From Rhizobium leucaenae USDA 9039 (GTDB lineage: Bacteria; Pseudomonadota; Alphaproteobacteria; Rhizobiales; Rhizobiaceae): a DNA stretch of 64,000 nt. Location: positions 1 through 64,000 of the forward strand of contig NZ_AUFB01000020.1 in assembly GCF_000426285.1 (NCBI RefSeq), written 5' to 3'. Both the position numbers and the translations under genes were made by a program. Positions 57,640 to 64,000 of this stretch are shown here, piece by piece. Each line of letters starts with the position of its first letter. The first letter of the stretch is position 1. Below the pieces are notes generated by a model. That model searched no databases. It saw only the letters and a program-made list of their open reading frames with translations, and was not told where the DNA came from.

Positions 57640-58606
57640 AGTTGCAGTCACTCGTCCAAGGCTAGGCTTCAAGGTCGGCCGCGCCAGCGGCAACGCTGGT
57701 GTCTACGTCGCATTCGTCATTCTTCTAATCGGGCTGGGTTTCGCGGCTCCCCGTTTCTTCACCTTCGGCAACATGACTGACGTCCTGCGGCAGGCAGTGC
57801 CCATCGCCGTCATTGCTTTCGGTGCGACTTTCGTCATCGGCATGCGGGGTATTGACCTCTCCGTCGGCTCGACGCTCGCGCTGACCGGGCTTGTCACCGC
57901 CAATGTTCTCGTTCTCGGATACCCCGTTCCCGTCGCCTGCTTGGCAGGCCTCGCGCTCGGTGCGTTCATCGGCCTCGTCAACGGCTTCCTAATCACCAAG
58001 GTAGGGATTACCGACTTCATAGCGACGATGGCGATCATGGTCGTCAGCCGCGGCGTCGTCATGGTTTACACACAGGGCATCCCGATCACGGGCGCCTCGG
58101 ATCCGGCCTTTCGCGCCATCGGCCAGAGCTATCTCGCGGGCATCCCAGTCCCTGTGATCCTGACCGCCATCGTGTTCGCTGCGGCCTACTATCTTCTCTA
58201 CTACACCCGCTTCGGCCGCTTCGTTCTGTCGATCGGCAGTAATCCCGATGCGGCGCGGCTCGTCGGTATCCCCACGGACAAGATCAAAATCGCGGTCTAC
58301 GTGCTGGCCGGGGCGCTCTCCGCCTTCGCCGGGATTATGCTGACCTCCCGTCTGGAATCGGCGATGCCGGAGGCAGGACAAGGCTACGAGCTGGACGTTA
58401 TCGCCGCGGTCGTCATCGGTGGCACCGGACTGTCCGGCGGTCGCGCGACGCTCTTCGGCACAGTCGTCGGCGCCGTTCTAATGGCGGTCGTTCGCAACGC
58501 CCTCAACTTGCTGAACGTCAACACCTTCTGGCACCAGATCGTGATCGGCACCATCATTCTCGTAGCCGTCGCAGCCGACCGCTTCAACCGCAGCCGGAAG
58601 GTTTAA
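57632..58606 (+). CDS. Ribose-type sugar ABC transporter permease, system 2
   Basis: 324 aa with about ten hydrophobic segments. Signature ATFVIGMRGIDLSVGSTLAL at about residues 70-89 and AVVIGGTGLSGGRATLFGTV at about 264. Pairs with the upstream ATPase and binding protein. Starts within the end of the ATPase gene and is followed after 3 bp by the araD-like gene. Confidence 0.92.
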   Translation: MAEVAVTRPRLGFKVGRASGNAGVYVAFVILLIGLGFAAPRFFTFGNMTDVLRQAVPIAVIAFGATFVIGMRGIDLSVGSTLALTGLVTANVLVLGYPVPVACLAGLALGAFIGLVNGFLITKVGITDFIATMAIMVVSRGVVMVYTQGIPITGASDPAFRAIGQSYLAGIPVPVILTAIVFAAAYYLLYYTRFGRFVLSIGSNPDAARLVGIPTDKIKIAVYVLAGALSAFAGIMLTSRLESAMPEAGQGYELDVIAAVVIGGTGLSGGRATLFGTVVGAVLMAVVRNALNLLNVNTFWHQIVIGTIILVAVAADRFNRSRKV

Positions 58607-58609
58607 GAG

Positions 58610-59329
58610 GTGGCGAACGTGAAGTATTCCGCACTGCGCAAGGCCGTCCTTGATGCCAACTTCGAACTCTACGAAAGCGGGCTCGTCATTTCCACGTTCG
58701 GAAATGTCAGCGCCATCGATCGCCAGAACGGCATCGTCGCCATCAAGCCGAGCGGCGTCTCCTATAAGGCGATGAACACGAGCGATATCGTCGTCACCGA
58801 CCTGGATGGCACTATCATCGACGGCGACATGCGCCCGTCGAGCGACCTCGACACCCACATCGAGCTCTACAAGAGCTTCAAGGCGATTGGCGCGGTCGTT
58901 CACACTCATTCCTTCTACGCCACGGCCTGGGCCCAGTCCGGCCGTGCGATCCCGGCGATGGGTACCACCCATGCCGACTACTTCAACGGCACCATTCCGG
59001 TGACCCGGCAACTGACGGACGCCGAGATCCGCGACGACTACGTCCGGAACACCGGGAGGGTGATCGCCGAAGCACTCGGCAACAATGATCCGCTCGCGAT
59101 TCCCGCGGCGCTGGTCAACGATCATGGCCCTTTTTGCTGGGGTGTCGACGCAGCCGACGCGGTTCACAACGCCGAGATGCTGGAGGCGGTCGCCAGGATC
59201 GCGTTTCATTCACGCCAGATCAGCCAGGAGAGTCTCGAAATTTCGGCGGCACTCCTCGATCGGCATTTCCAACGAAAGCACGGAAAGTCGGCCACCTACG
59301 GCCAGCCCGCGCGATCAAAGCAGGTATGA
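58610..59329 (+). CDS. araD: Class II aldolase / L-ribulose-5-phosphate 4-epimerase-like protein
   Basis: 239 aa from GTG at 58610. AraD-type features: STFGNVSAIDRQNGIVAIKP, SGVSYKAMNTSDIVV, the metal histidines in VVHTHSFYATAWAQ and a third in NDHGPFCWGV. Length and wording fit L-ribulose-5-phosphate 4-epimerase (about 230 aa) better than fuculose aldolase. Start overlaps nothing, but its stop overlaps the kinase start (ATGA). With the ribulokinase next to it, it would take a ribulose-type sugar to D-xylulose 5-phosphate. No L-arabinose isomerase gene is in the window. Confidence 0.87.
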   Translation: MANVKYSALRKAVLDANFELYESGLVISTFGNVSAIDRQNGIVAIKPSGVSYKAMNTSDIVVTDLDGTIIDGDMRPSSDLDTHIELYKSFKAIGAVVHTHSFYATAWAQSGRAIPAMGTTHADYFNGTIPVTRQLTDAEIRDDYVRNTGRVIAEALGNNDPLAIPAALVNDHGPFCWGVDAADAVHNAEMLEAVARIAFHSRQISQESLEISAALLDRHFQRKHGKSATYGQPARSKQV

Positions 59330-60948
59330 CGATGTCGATTGTAGCTGGTGTTGATTTTGGCACGCTGAGCGTCCGCGTGACGCTCGCCGATACGGAGCGA
59401 GGCCCTCTAGGCACCGCCATCGCAGAATATCCGCTCGGCAGATCCCGCTCCGAGCCCGACCTAGCGACGCAATCGCATGCCGACCATATGGACGGTCTGG
59501 TCCAGGCCATGCGGCGCGTGTCTGTCGAGTGCGGGATTGATTCGACGACGGTGCGCTCGATTGCTGTCGACACGACAGGGTCATCGGTGATCCCTGTCGA
59601 TCGGAATCTAAATCCGCTCAGCGACTACTATCTTTGGTGCGACCACCGAGCCAAGGCCGAGGCCGAGGAAATCACGGCGACCGCGCACGAGACCCATCTC
59701 GAAGCCATCGAATGGTGCGGGGGCACTTACTCGCATGAGTGGGGATTCGCCAAGCTTCTCCATTGGCTCCGGCACAATCCCGGACTCCGCGACCGTTTCG
59801 GCACCGCGCTGGAACATTGCGACATGGCTGCTGCCGTCTTGACAGGTGTCACGGACAGCTCCGCGGTGGTTCGAAGCGTGTGCGCGATGGGCCATAAGTG
59901 GATGTGGAACCCGAAGTGGGGCGGGCTGCCGTCCCAGGCGTTCCTTTCACGCGTCGATCCGCTTTTCGATGGAGTTCGGGAGAAAATCGGTGGGACCTAC
60001 CAGACTTCTGCCAAGGTTGCCGGCCGCCTGAGCCTCGAATGGGCGGAGAAGCTCGGATTGACCGCGGGAATTCCAGTCCCGGTCGGAGCCTTCGATGCGC
60101 ACTGGGACGCAATTGGAGCAGGCTGCCGTTTGGGCGATGTCGTGAACGTGATCGGGACCTCGACCTGCATCATCGCGGTGAGCGAACGCGTCAAGCTGAT
60201 TCCGGGAGTTTGCGGCGTAGTGCCGGGAAGTGCCCATCCGGACCTAGTCGGCGTCGAGGCTGGCCTATCCGCGACGGGAGACATTTTTGACGCTATTGCT
60301 CGCCGCGCATCAACGACGGTCTCGAAACTGTCCGAGGGCCTTGGGAGGATTGAGGGCGGGAAGACGGGCCTCATGCGGTTTTCCTGGGATAATGGTGATC
60401 GCACCGTTCTGGTCAGGTCTGATCTTGGGGGCATGACGATCGGCTGGCACCTGGGGCATACTGCACAGGATGAGCTCTATGCTGCGATCGAAGGAACGGC
60501 GTTCCACACGCGTATCATTCTCGAGCGGATGGAACAGCACGGCGTTCCCGTCAACCGGGTCATCAACGCCGGCGGTGTGCCGCAGAAGAACGCCTTGCTC
60601 AATCAGATCTACGCCAACGTGCTCGGCAAGCCTATCCTCGTGCCCGACGGCCTGCCAACCGGACTGGGATCAGGTATCTTCGCAAGCCTTGCATCGAAGG
60701 ACCACGGAAGCATCGAGACGGCTCAAGCGGCCATGTGCGTCGGCTTCAAGAGGTTCGACCCGGATCCGGCGACCCGCGAGCGCTATGAGATGCTCTACCA
60801 GCTCTACAAGCAGGTCTACATGGGATTCGGCACCTCTGGCCGAAGCAACTTCTCCGAGGTCCTCGGCGATATTAAACGCATTGCGGCAGGCGAGGAGGTG
60901 CGTTCCGACTTCGGACAGCGCGCGCAGCGGAAGGTAGCCTCATTATGA
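59326..60948 (+). CDS. araB: FGGY-family carbohydrate kinase, ribulokinase-like
   Basis: 540 aa. FGGY N-terminal domain with VAGVDFGTLSVRVTLADTER, DTTGSSVIPVDRNLNPLSDY and the substrate region WCGGTYSHEWGFAKLLHWL; C-terminal domain with TSTCIIAVSERV and INAGGVPQKNALLNQIYANV. AraB-type ribulokinases are about 550 aa and carry the same long insertion. ATG at 59326 overlaps the araD-like stop. Phosphorylates a ketose (ribulose or similar) or polyol delivered by ABC system 2. Starts further upstream run inside the araD-like gene and are rejected. Confidence 0.88.
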   Translation: MTMSIVAGVDFGTLSVRVTLADTERGPLGTAIAEYPLGRSRSEPDLATQSHADHMDGLVQAMRRVSVECGIDSTTVRSIAVDTTGSSVIPVDRNLNPLSDYYLWCDHRAKAEAEEITATAHETHLEAIEWCGGTYSHEWGFAKLLHWLRHNPGLRDRFGTALEHCDMAAAVLTGVTDSSAVVRSVCAMGHKWMWNPKWGGLPSQAFLSRVDPLFDGVREKIGGTYQTSAKVAGRLSLEWAEKLGLTAGIPVPVGAFDAHWDAIGAGCRLGDVVNVIGTSTCIIAVSERVKLIPGVCGVVPGSAHPDLVGVEAGLSATGDIFDAIARRASTTVSKLSEGLGRIEGGKTGLMRFSWDNGDRTVLVRSDLGGMTIGWHLGHTAQDELYAAIEGTAFHTRIILERMEQHGVPVNRVINAGGVPQKNALLNQIYANVLGKPILVPDGLPTGLGSGIFASLASKDHGSIETAQAAMCVGFKRFDPDPATRERYEMLYQLYKQVYMGFGTSGRSNFSEVLGDIKRIAAGEEVRSDFGQRAQRKVASL

Positions 60949-61000
60949 CGAACGCATTCGCGCAGTCGGGCGGGGCGCGCGTCCGGGACTGGAAGACCTC

Positions 61001-61948
61001 ATGACGGCGCTTCCCTCGATACGCGCGATCCAGTCGTTCGTAGCAGCCAGCCGCTTGGGTTCGTTCCTAGAGGCGGCGGCGCAGCTCCAACTCACCCCCT
61101 CGGCGATCAGTCACCAGATTCGCCTTATGGAGGAGGACCTCGGAGAGAAGCTGTTCCATCGTATCGGACGCAACGTGTCGCTCACGGATATCGGCGAGCG
61201 ATACTATCGCGACCTTGCGGAAGCGCTCTCGATTATTGAGCACGCGACCAACGAAGTGTCGAGACGCAATAGCGTCGACGTTCTCAGTGTGGGATGCGTT
61301 CCGAGCCTCGCATCGCTCTGGTTGATGCCGCGCCTGCCGATGTTTGAGGAACTCTACCCGAACATCGAGACAAGATTGCTCTCATCGTCGGATCCGGCCA
61401 AGCTGAACGATGGTTCGGTCGACGTCGACATTTGCTTCGGCAGCGTTCCCAAGCTCGGCTCGATCGCTGCGGAAGAGTTTCCCCTAGAGACGATCGTAGT
61501 CGCGTGTTCGCCGGAAATCGCATCGGGAGAGAAGGCCATTCGAAAGCCGTCCGATCTTCTGGGCCAAGCTTTGATCCGATCGGAGCAGACACTATACAGC
61601 TGGCACCAGTGGGCCAAGGACCACAATCTCGAAATTGACCTTACACGCGGCCCGCGGTTCCGTGACGCGTTCATGTCGATCGCGGCGGCTGTGGAGGGCA
61701 GAGGGGTCTGCCTCGAGAGCTACCGCCTACTTGAGCGCGACGTCGAGAAAGGCAATCTTGTTCTGCCATTCGGCATGACGGGACCCAATATGGGCTGCCA
61801 CAGCCTCACCTACGTTAGGTCTCGGCTCCGTTCGCCGAAGATCAGCGCGTTCAAGGCCTGGCTAGAGACGGTCTGGACTGATGAGAGACAGGTAGTCGAG
61901 ATCATTCAAAGCAAATCGTCGAACGATGGCCGCCGTCGTATGGCGTGA
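61001..61948 (+). CDS. LysR-family transcriptional regulator (GcvA-like)
   Basis: 315 aa. N-terminal LysR helix-turn-helix SFVAASRLGSFLEAAAQLQL and TPSAISHQIRLMEEDLGEKL followed by FHRIGRNVSLTDIGERYYRD, then the type 2 periplasmic-binding-like effector domain (VGCVPSLASLWLMPRLPMFE). Placed 52 bp after the kinase on the same strand, it may be cotranscribed with the sugar operon; LysR regulators usually act on a neighbouring promoter. The transketolase gene downstream is another possible target. Confidence 0.9.
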   Translation: MTALPSIRAIQSFVAASRLGSFLEAAAQLQLTPSAISHQIRLMEEDLGEKLFHRIGRNVSLTDIGERYYRDLAEALSIIEHATNEVSRRNSVDVLSVGCVPSLASLWLMPRLPMFEELYPNIETRLLSSSDPAKLNDGSVDVDICFGSVPKLGSIAAEEFPLETIVVACSPEIASGEKAIRKPSDLLGQALIRSEQTLYSWHQWAKDHNLEIDLTRGPRFRDAFMSIAAAVEGRGVCLESYRLLERDVEKGNLVLPFGMTGPNMGCHSLTYVRSRLRSPKISAFKAWLETVWTDERQVVEIIQSKSSNDGRRRMA

Positions 61949-62152
61949 ATGAGTTGGGAACCCTTCAAGATGTTCGAAGCGATGATTGAAGACCTGCCTC
62001 CATTTGACAAAGAGACCTTGGCTGTAGCCGTCCAGATGAGCGATCGGTTGGTTTCGCAGAACTGGCCACCTCAGCCAAAGAGCTTGCAGGAGCCAGCCTG
62101 CAGAATGGGTTGCCAGCGTGCTCCTTCGAGCCTTGGATGCCCTGAAAAGTGA
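61949..62152 (+). CDS. Small hypothetical reading frame after the LysR gene
   Basis: 67 aa, ATG at 61949 immediately after the LysR stop codon (TGAATG). The first 40 residues look like real coding (EDLPPFDKETLAVAVQMSDR, acidic and amphipathic), but the rest, rich in cysteine and proline, does not. It may be the remnant of a longer gene whose frame is broken after about 62080. No family recognised and no ribosome binding site beyond coupling. Confidence 0.25.
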   Translation: MSWEPFKMFEAMIEDLPPFDKETLAVAVQMSDRLVSQNWPPQPKSLQEPACRMGCQRAPSSLGCPEK

Positions 62153-62349
62153 TCCTGTACCATTGGGCTACCGGCACCTCGTTTGGGTGCAGACATCGTC
62201 GGCGGAAATGCTTCTTCTGCTCGATTTAAGGTCACGTGCATCTCCGATTTTCTGACCAAAAGGCACGAACCACGCTGGCTGACCGTTACCGCCAGCTGAT
62301 TGCGAGCGAAAAAGCCTGTGCGTTTCAAAAGATAATGCGTTACGGATTC
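62153..62349. other. Upstream region of the transketolase gene; no gene recognised
   Basis: About 200 bp lacking a supported gene. Base composition becomes visibly more AT-rich toward 62340, consistent with the promoter of the downstream gene. Confidence 0.4.
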
Positions 62350-62418
62350 TCACAAGATAACAAAAGTAAATGTTCTTTTGTGATTCTCTGTTGTGATTTT
62401 GCGCGAAGTGCGTCACAA
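62350..62418. promoter_or_regulatory. Repeated TTGTGA/TCACAA half-sites upstream of tkt
   Basis: Half-sites TCACAA (62350-62355), TTGTGA (62378-62383), TTGTGA (62391-62396) and TCACAA (62413-62418) form two nested inverted pairs. Inside lies a 7+8+7 dyad ACAAAAG / CTTTTGT (62360-62366, 62375-62381). They end 27 bp before the TTG start of tkt. Spacing and sequence resemble DeoR- or CRP-like operators; the regulator is not identified. Confidence 0.6.
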
Positions 62419-62444
62419 TAGGATCGGTTAAAAGGGAGGAAGAC

Positions 62445-64000
62445 TTGTCAGCAGCAGTTTCAATCCGTGATCTCGCGAACGCCATCCGTGTCCTGTCGAT
62501 CGACGGGGTTGAGGCGGCAAAATCCGGTCACCCCGGTATGCCGATGGGTATGGCGGATGCGGCGGCCGTCCTTTTCGGCAGGCACCTTAAATTCGACGCA
62601 AGCGAACCCGGGTGGCCAGACCGGGATCGGTTCGTTTTGTCGAATGGTCATGGCTCAATGTTGCTTTACAGCCTTCTGCACCTCACCGGTTACAAAGACC
62701 TGACCATTGAGGAGATCCGCAATTTCCGCCAATGGGGCTCTAAAACACCGGGCCACCCGGAATACGGCCACACAGCCGGCGTCGAGACGACGACGGGCCC
62801 ATTGGGGCAGGGAATCGCCTCCGCAGTCGGAATGGCGATAGCGGAACGACGCCTGGCAACTGAATTCGGCGCTGCACTTGTCGACCACCATACCTACGTC
62901 TTCTGCGGAGACGGGTGCCTCATGGAAGGTGTCGGTCAGGAAGCTGCCTCACTGGCGGGCCACCTTCAACTCGGCAAGTTGATCGTCCTCTATGACGACA
63001 ATTCCATCACCATCGACGGTTCGACCGCGATAGCGTTTTCGGAAGACGTGCTTGGGAGATTTGATGCTTACGGATGGCACACGCAACGCGTAGATGGCCA
63101 TGATGCTGAAGCGGTCGATGCGGCGATCTCGAACGCGAAGGCGGAAGCGTCAAGGCCGTCCCTGATCGCTCTGAAAACCATCATCGGTTACGGTTCTCCC
63201 TCGAAGGCAGGAACAAGCTCAGTGCACGGCGCACCGCTGGGCGCGAGCGAAGCTGCCGCGGCAAAGGCAGTTTACGGCTGGACGGCAGATGCTTTCGAGA
63301 TTCCCGCCCAAATCCTGGAAACATGGCGCGAGATTGGTGCAAAGGGCGCTACGGCACGCAGGGAGTGGCAAGCGCGGCTCGCAACCACGGAAGCGGACGT
63401 CAAAAGCGAATTTCAGCGTCGCACCGATGGATCGTTGCCGCCGCAATACACGGAAGCGGTGAGCGCCGCCAAGGCAAAGCTGCTCGACAAACCTCAGTCG
63501 GTCGCCACGCGTAAGGCGAGCCAGATTGCGCTGGAGGCGCTGACGGAGTTGCTGCCTGAAATGATAGGCGGCTCGGCGGACCTCACCCATTCGAATTTGA
63601 CCCGTGTTCCTGCCGTGGACAGTGATTTCACCGCTGCTGCAACCGGGCGTTATGTTAGCTATGGCGTGAGGGAGTTCGCCATGGCGGCCGCGATGAACGG
63701 CATGGCGGTTCACGGCGGCTTCATACCATATGGCGGCACTTTTCTCGTATTCTCGGACTACTGCCGCAACGCCATTCGCGTGGCGGCCCTGATGGGCGTC
63801 CGTTCCATCTTCGTGATGACGCATGACTCCATCGGTCTCGGCGAAGATGGCCCGACGCACCAGCCCGTCGAGCATCTCGCAAGCCTCAGGGCGATGCCGA
63901 ACCTGCACGTGTTCCGGCCGGCCGACACGATCGAGACGCTGGAATGCTGGGATCTTGCGATCACCAGCAAGAATACCCCATCCGTTCTGGCACTCTCGCG
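62445..64000 (+). CDS. tkt: Transketolase, N-terminal part (truncated by window end)
   Basis: 518 codons from TTG at 62445 (GGGAGGAAGAC upstream) to the window edge; a full transketolase has about 650-670. Thiamine-diphosphate markers: SGHPGMPMGMADAAAVLF at about residues 27-44, TTGPLGQGIASAVGMAIAER, GDGCLMEGVGQEAASLAGHL with the metal-binding GDG, and the cofactor-activating glutamate in YGVREFAMAAAMNGMA. It moves two-carbon units between sugar phosphates in the cytoplasm. Its place next to an araB/araD-type kinase and epimerase fits entry of xylulose 5-phosphate into the pentose phosphate pathway. It is probably an accessory copy, not the housekeeping one; inference. Confidence 0.93.
   Translation, partial: MSAAVSIRDLANAIRVLSIDGVEAAKSGHPGMPMGMADAAAVLFGRHLKFDASEPGWPDRDRFVLSNGHGSMLLYSLLHLTGYKDLTIEEIRNFRQWGSKTPGHPEYGHTAGVETTTGPLGQGIASAVGMAIAERRLATEFGAALVDHHTYVFCGDGCLMEGVGQEAASLAGHLQLGKLIVLYDDNSITIDGSTAIAFSEDVLGRFDAYGWHTQRVDGHDAEAVDAAISNAKAEASRPSLIALKTIIGYGSPSKAGTSSVHGAPLGASEAAAAKAVYGWTADAFEIPAQILETWREIGAKGATARREWQARLATTEADVKSEFQRRTDGSLPPQYTEAVSAAKAKLLDKPQSVATRKASQIALEALTELLPEMIGGSADLTHSNLTRVPAVDSDFTAAATGRYVSYGVREFAMAAAMNGMAVHGGFIPYGGTFLVFSDYCRNAIRVAALMGVRSIFVMTHDSIGLGEDGPTHQPVEHLASLRAMPNLHVFRPADTIETLECWDLAITSKNTPSVLALS

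Noticed and set aside
1..64000. tRNA, rRNA, CRISPR arrays, phage or conjugation genes
   Set aside because: No tRNA-like cloverleaf, regularly spaced repeat or structural phage/transfer protein motif was noticed while reading both strands.

Overview
The window looks like an accessory replicon (plasmid or chromid) or catabolic island of a Rhizobium/Agrobacterium-type alphaproteobacterium. This is inferred from several things: moderately GC-rich coding with frequent ATGA gene overlaps, a phenylacetate (paa) cluster, rhizopine-type mocDEF homologues, many ABC uptake systems each beside a catabolic operon, and an ISAs1-family insertion sequence at the left edge. I see no rRNA, tRNA, CRISPR array, replication or conjugation gene. 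Almost everything is a small-molecule import or catabolism gene with a local regulator.

Layout. (1) 1-304: 5' end of an ISAs1-type IS. (2) 538-8279: phenylacetate degradation genes paaY, paaR, paaK, paaI, paaG, then divergent paaN and a fused enoyl-CoA hydratase/3-hydroxyacyl-CoA dehydrogenase. A perfect 14-bp palindrome, the likely PaaR operator, lies between the divergent halves. The paaABCDE epoxidase is not in the window. (3) 8708-28810: a coherent catabolic island. It has a tandem-HxlR regulator, a three-subunit molybdenum hydroxylase, a metallo-beta-lactamase-fold hydrolase, a CoxG-like protein, a complete branched-chain-type ABC importer, a crotonase, an SDR, an acyl-CoA ligase, an iron alcohol dehydrogenase, a thioesterase, a semialdehyde dehydrogenase, an adenylate kinase, and the molybdenum-cofactor maturation genes xdhC and mocA. 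One near-identical 17-19 bp element precedes the regulator and both divergent promoters, which suggests a single regulon. The substrate is unknown; an (aromatic) heterocyclic acid such as a furoate-like compound is the best guess.

(4) 29346-36231: an ApnO-like dehydrogenase, then purU, a panB paralogue and mocF-mocE-mocD (FAD reductase, Rieske ferredoxin, desaturase-type oxygenase), with a divergent LacI regulator. This reads as an oxidative demethylase coupled to tetrahydrofolate handling of the released one-carbon unit. (5) 36541-37821: a DUF3422 membrane protein. (6) 37954-51958, all on the minus strand: a long sugar-acid operon with a ribose-type ABC importer, two related epimerase/dehydrogenases, a GntR regulator, a tartrate-dehydrogenase-like enzyme, an ABM monooxygenase-fold protein, two related HAD hydrolases, an aldehyde dehydrogenase, a DUF1537 kinase plus class II aldolase (OtnK/OtnC type) and an MFS transporter.

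(7) 52500-61948, divergent on the plus strand: a PepD-type dipeptidase, two cupins, a second ribose-type ABC importer, AraD-like aldolase/epimerase, AraB-like kinase and a LysR regulator. Two near-identical 16-bp elements in inverted orientation flank the divergent promoter region between (6) and (7). (8) 62445 to the end: 5' part of a transketolase gene preceded by repeated TTGTGA/TCACAA half-sites.

Functional assignments rest on motif reading only; no database search or alignment was run. Several gene starts were moved downstream of the longest reading frame because a strong ribosome binding site or a family-typical N-terminus supports the shorter form.
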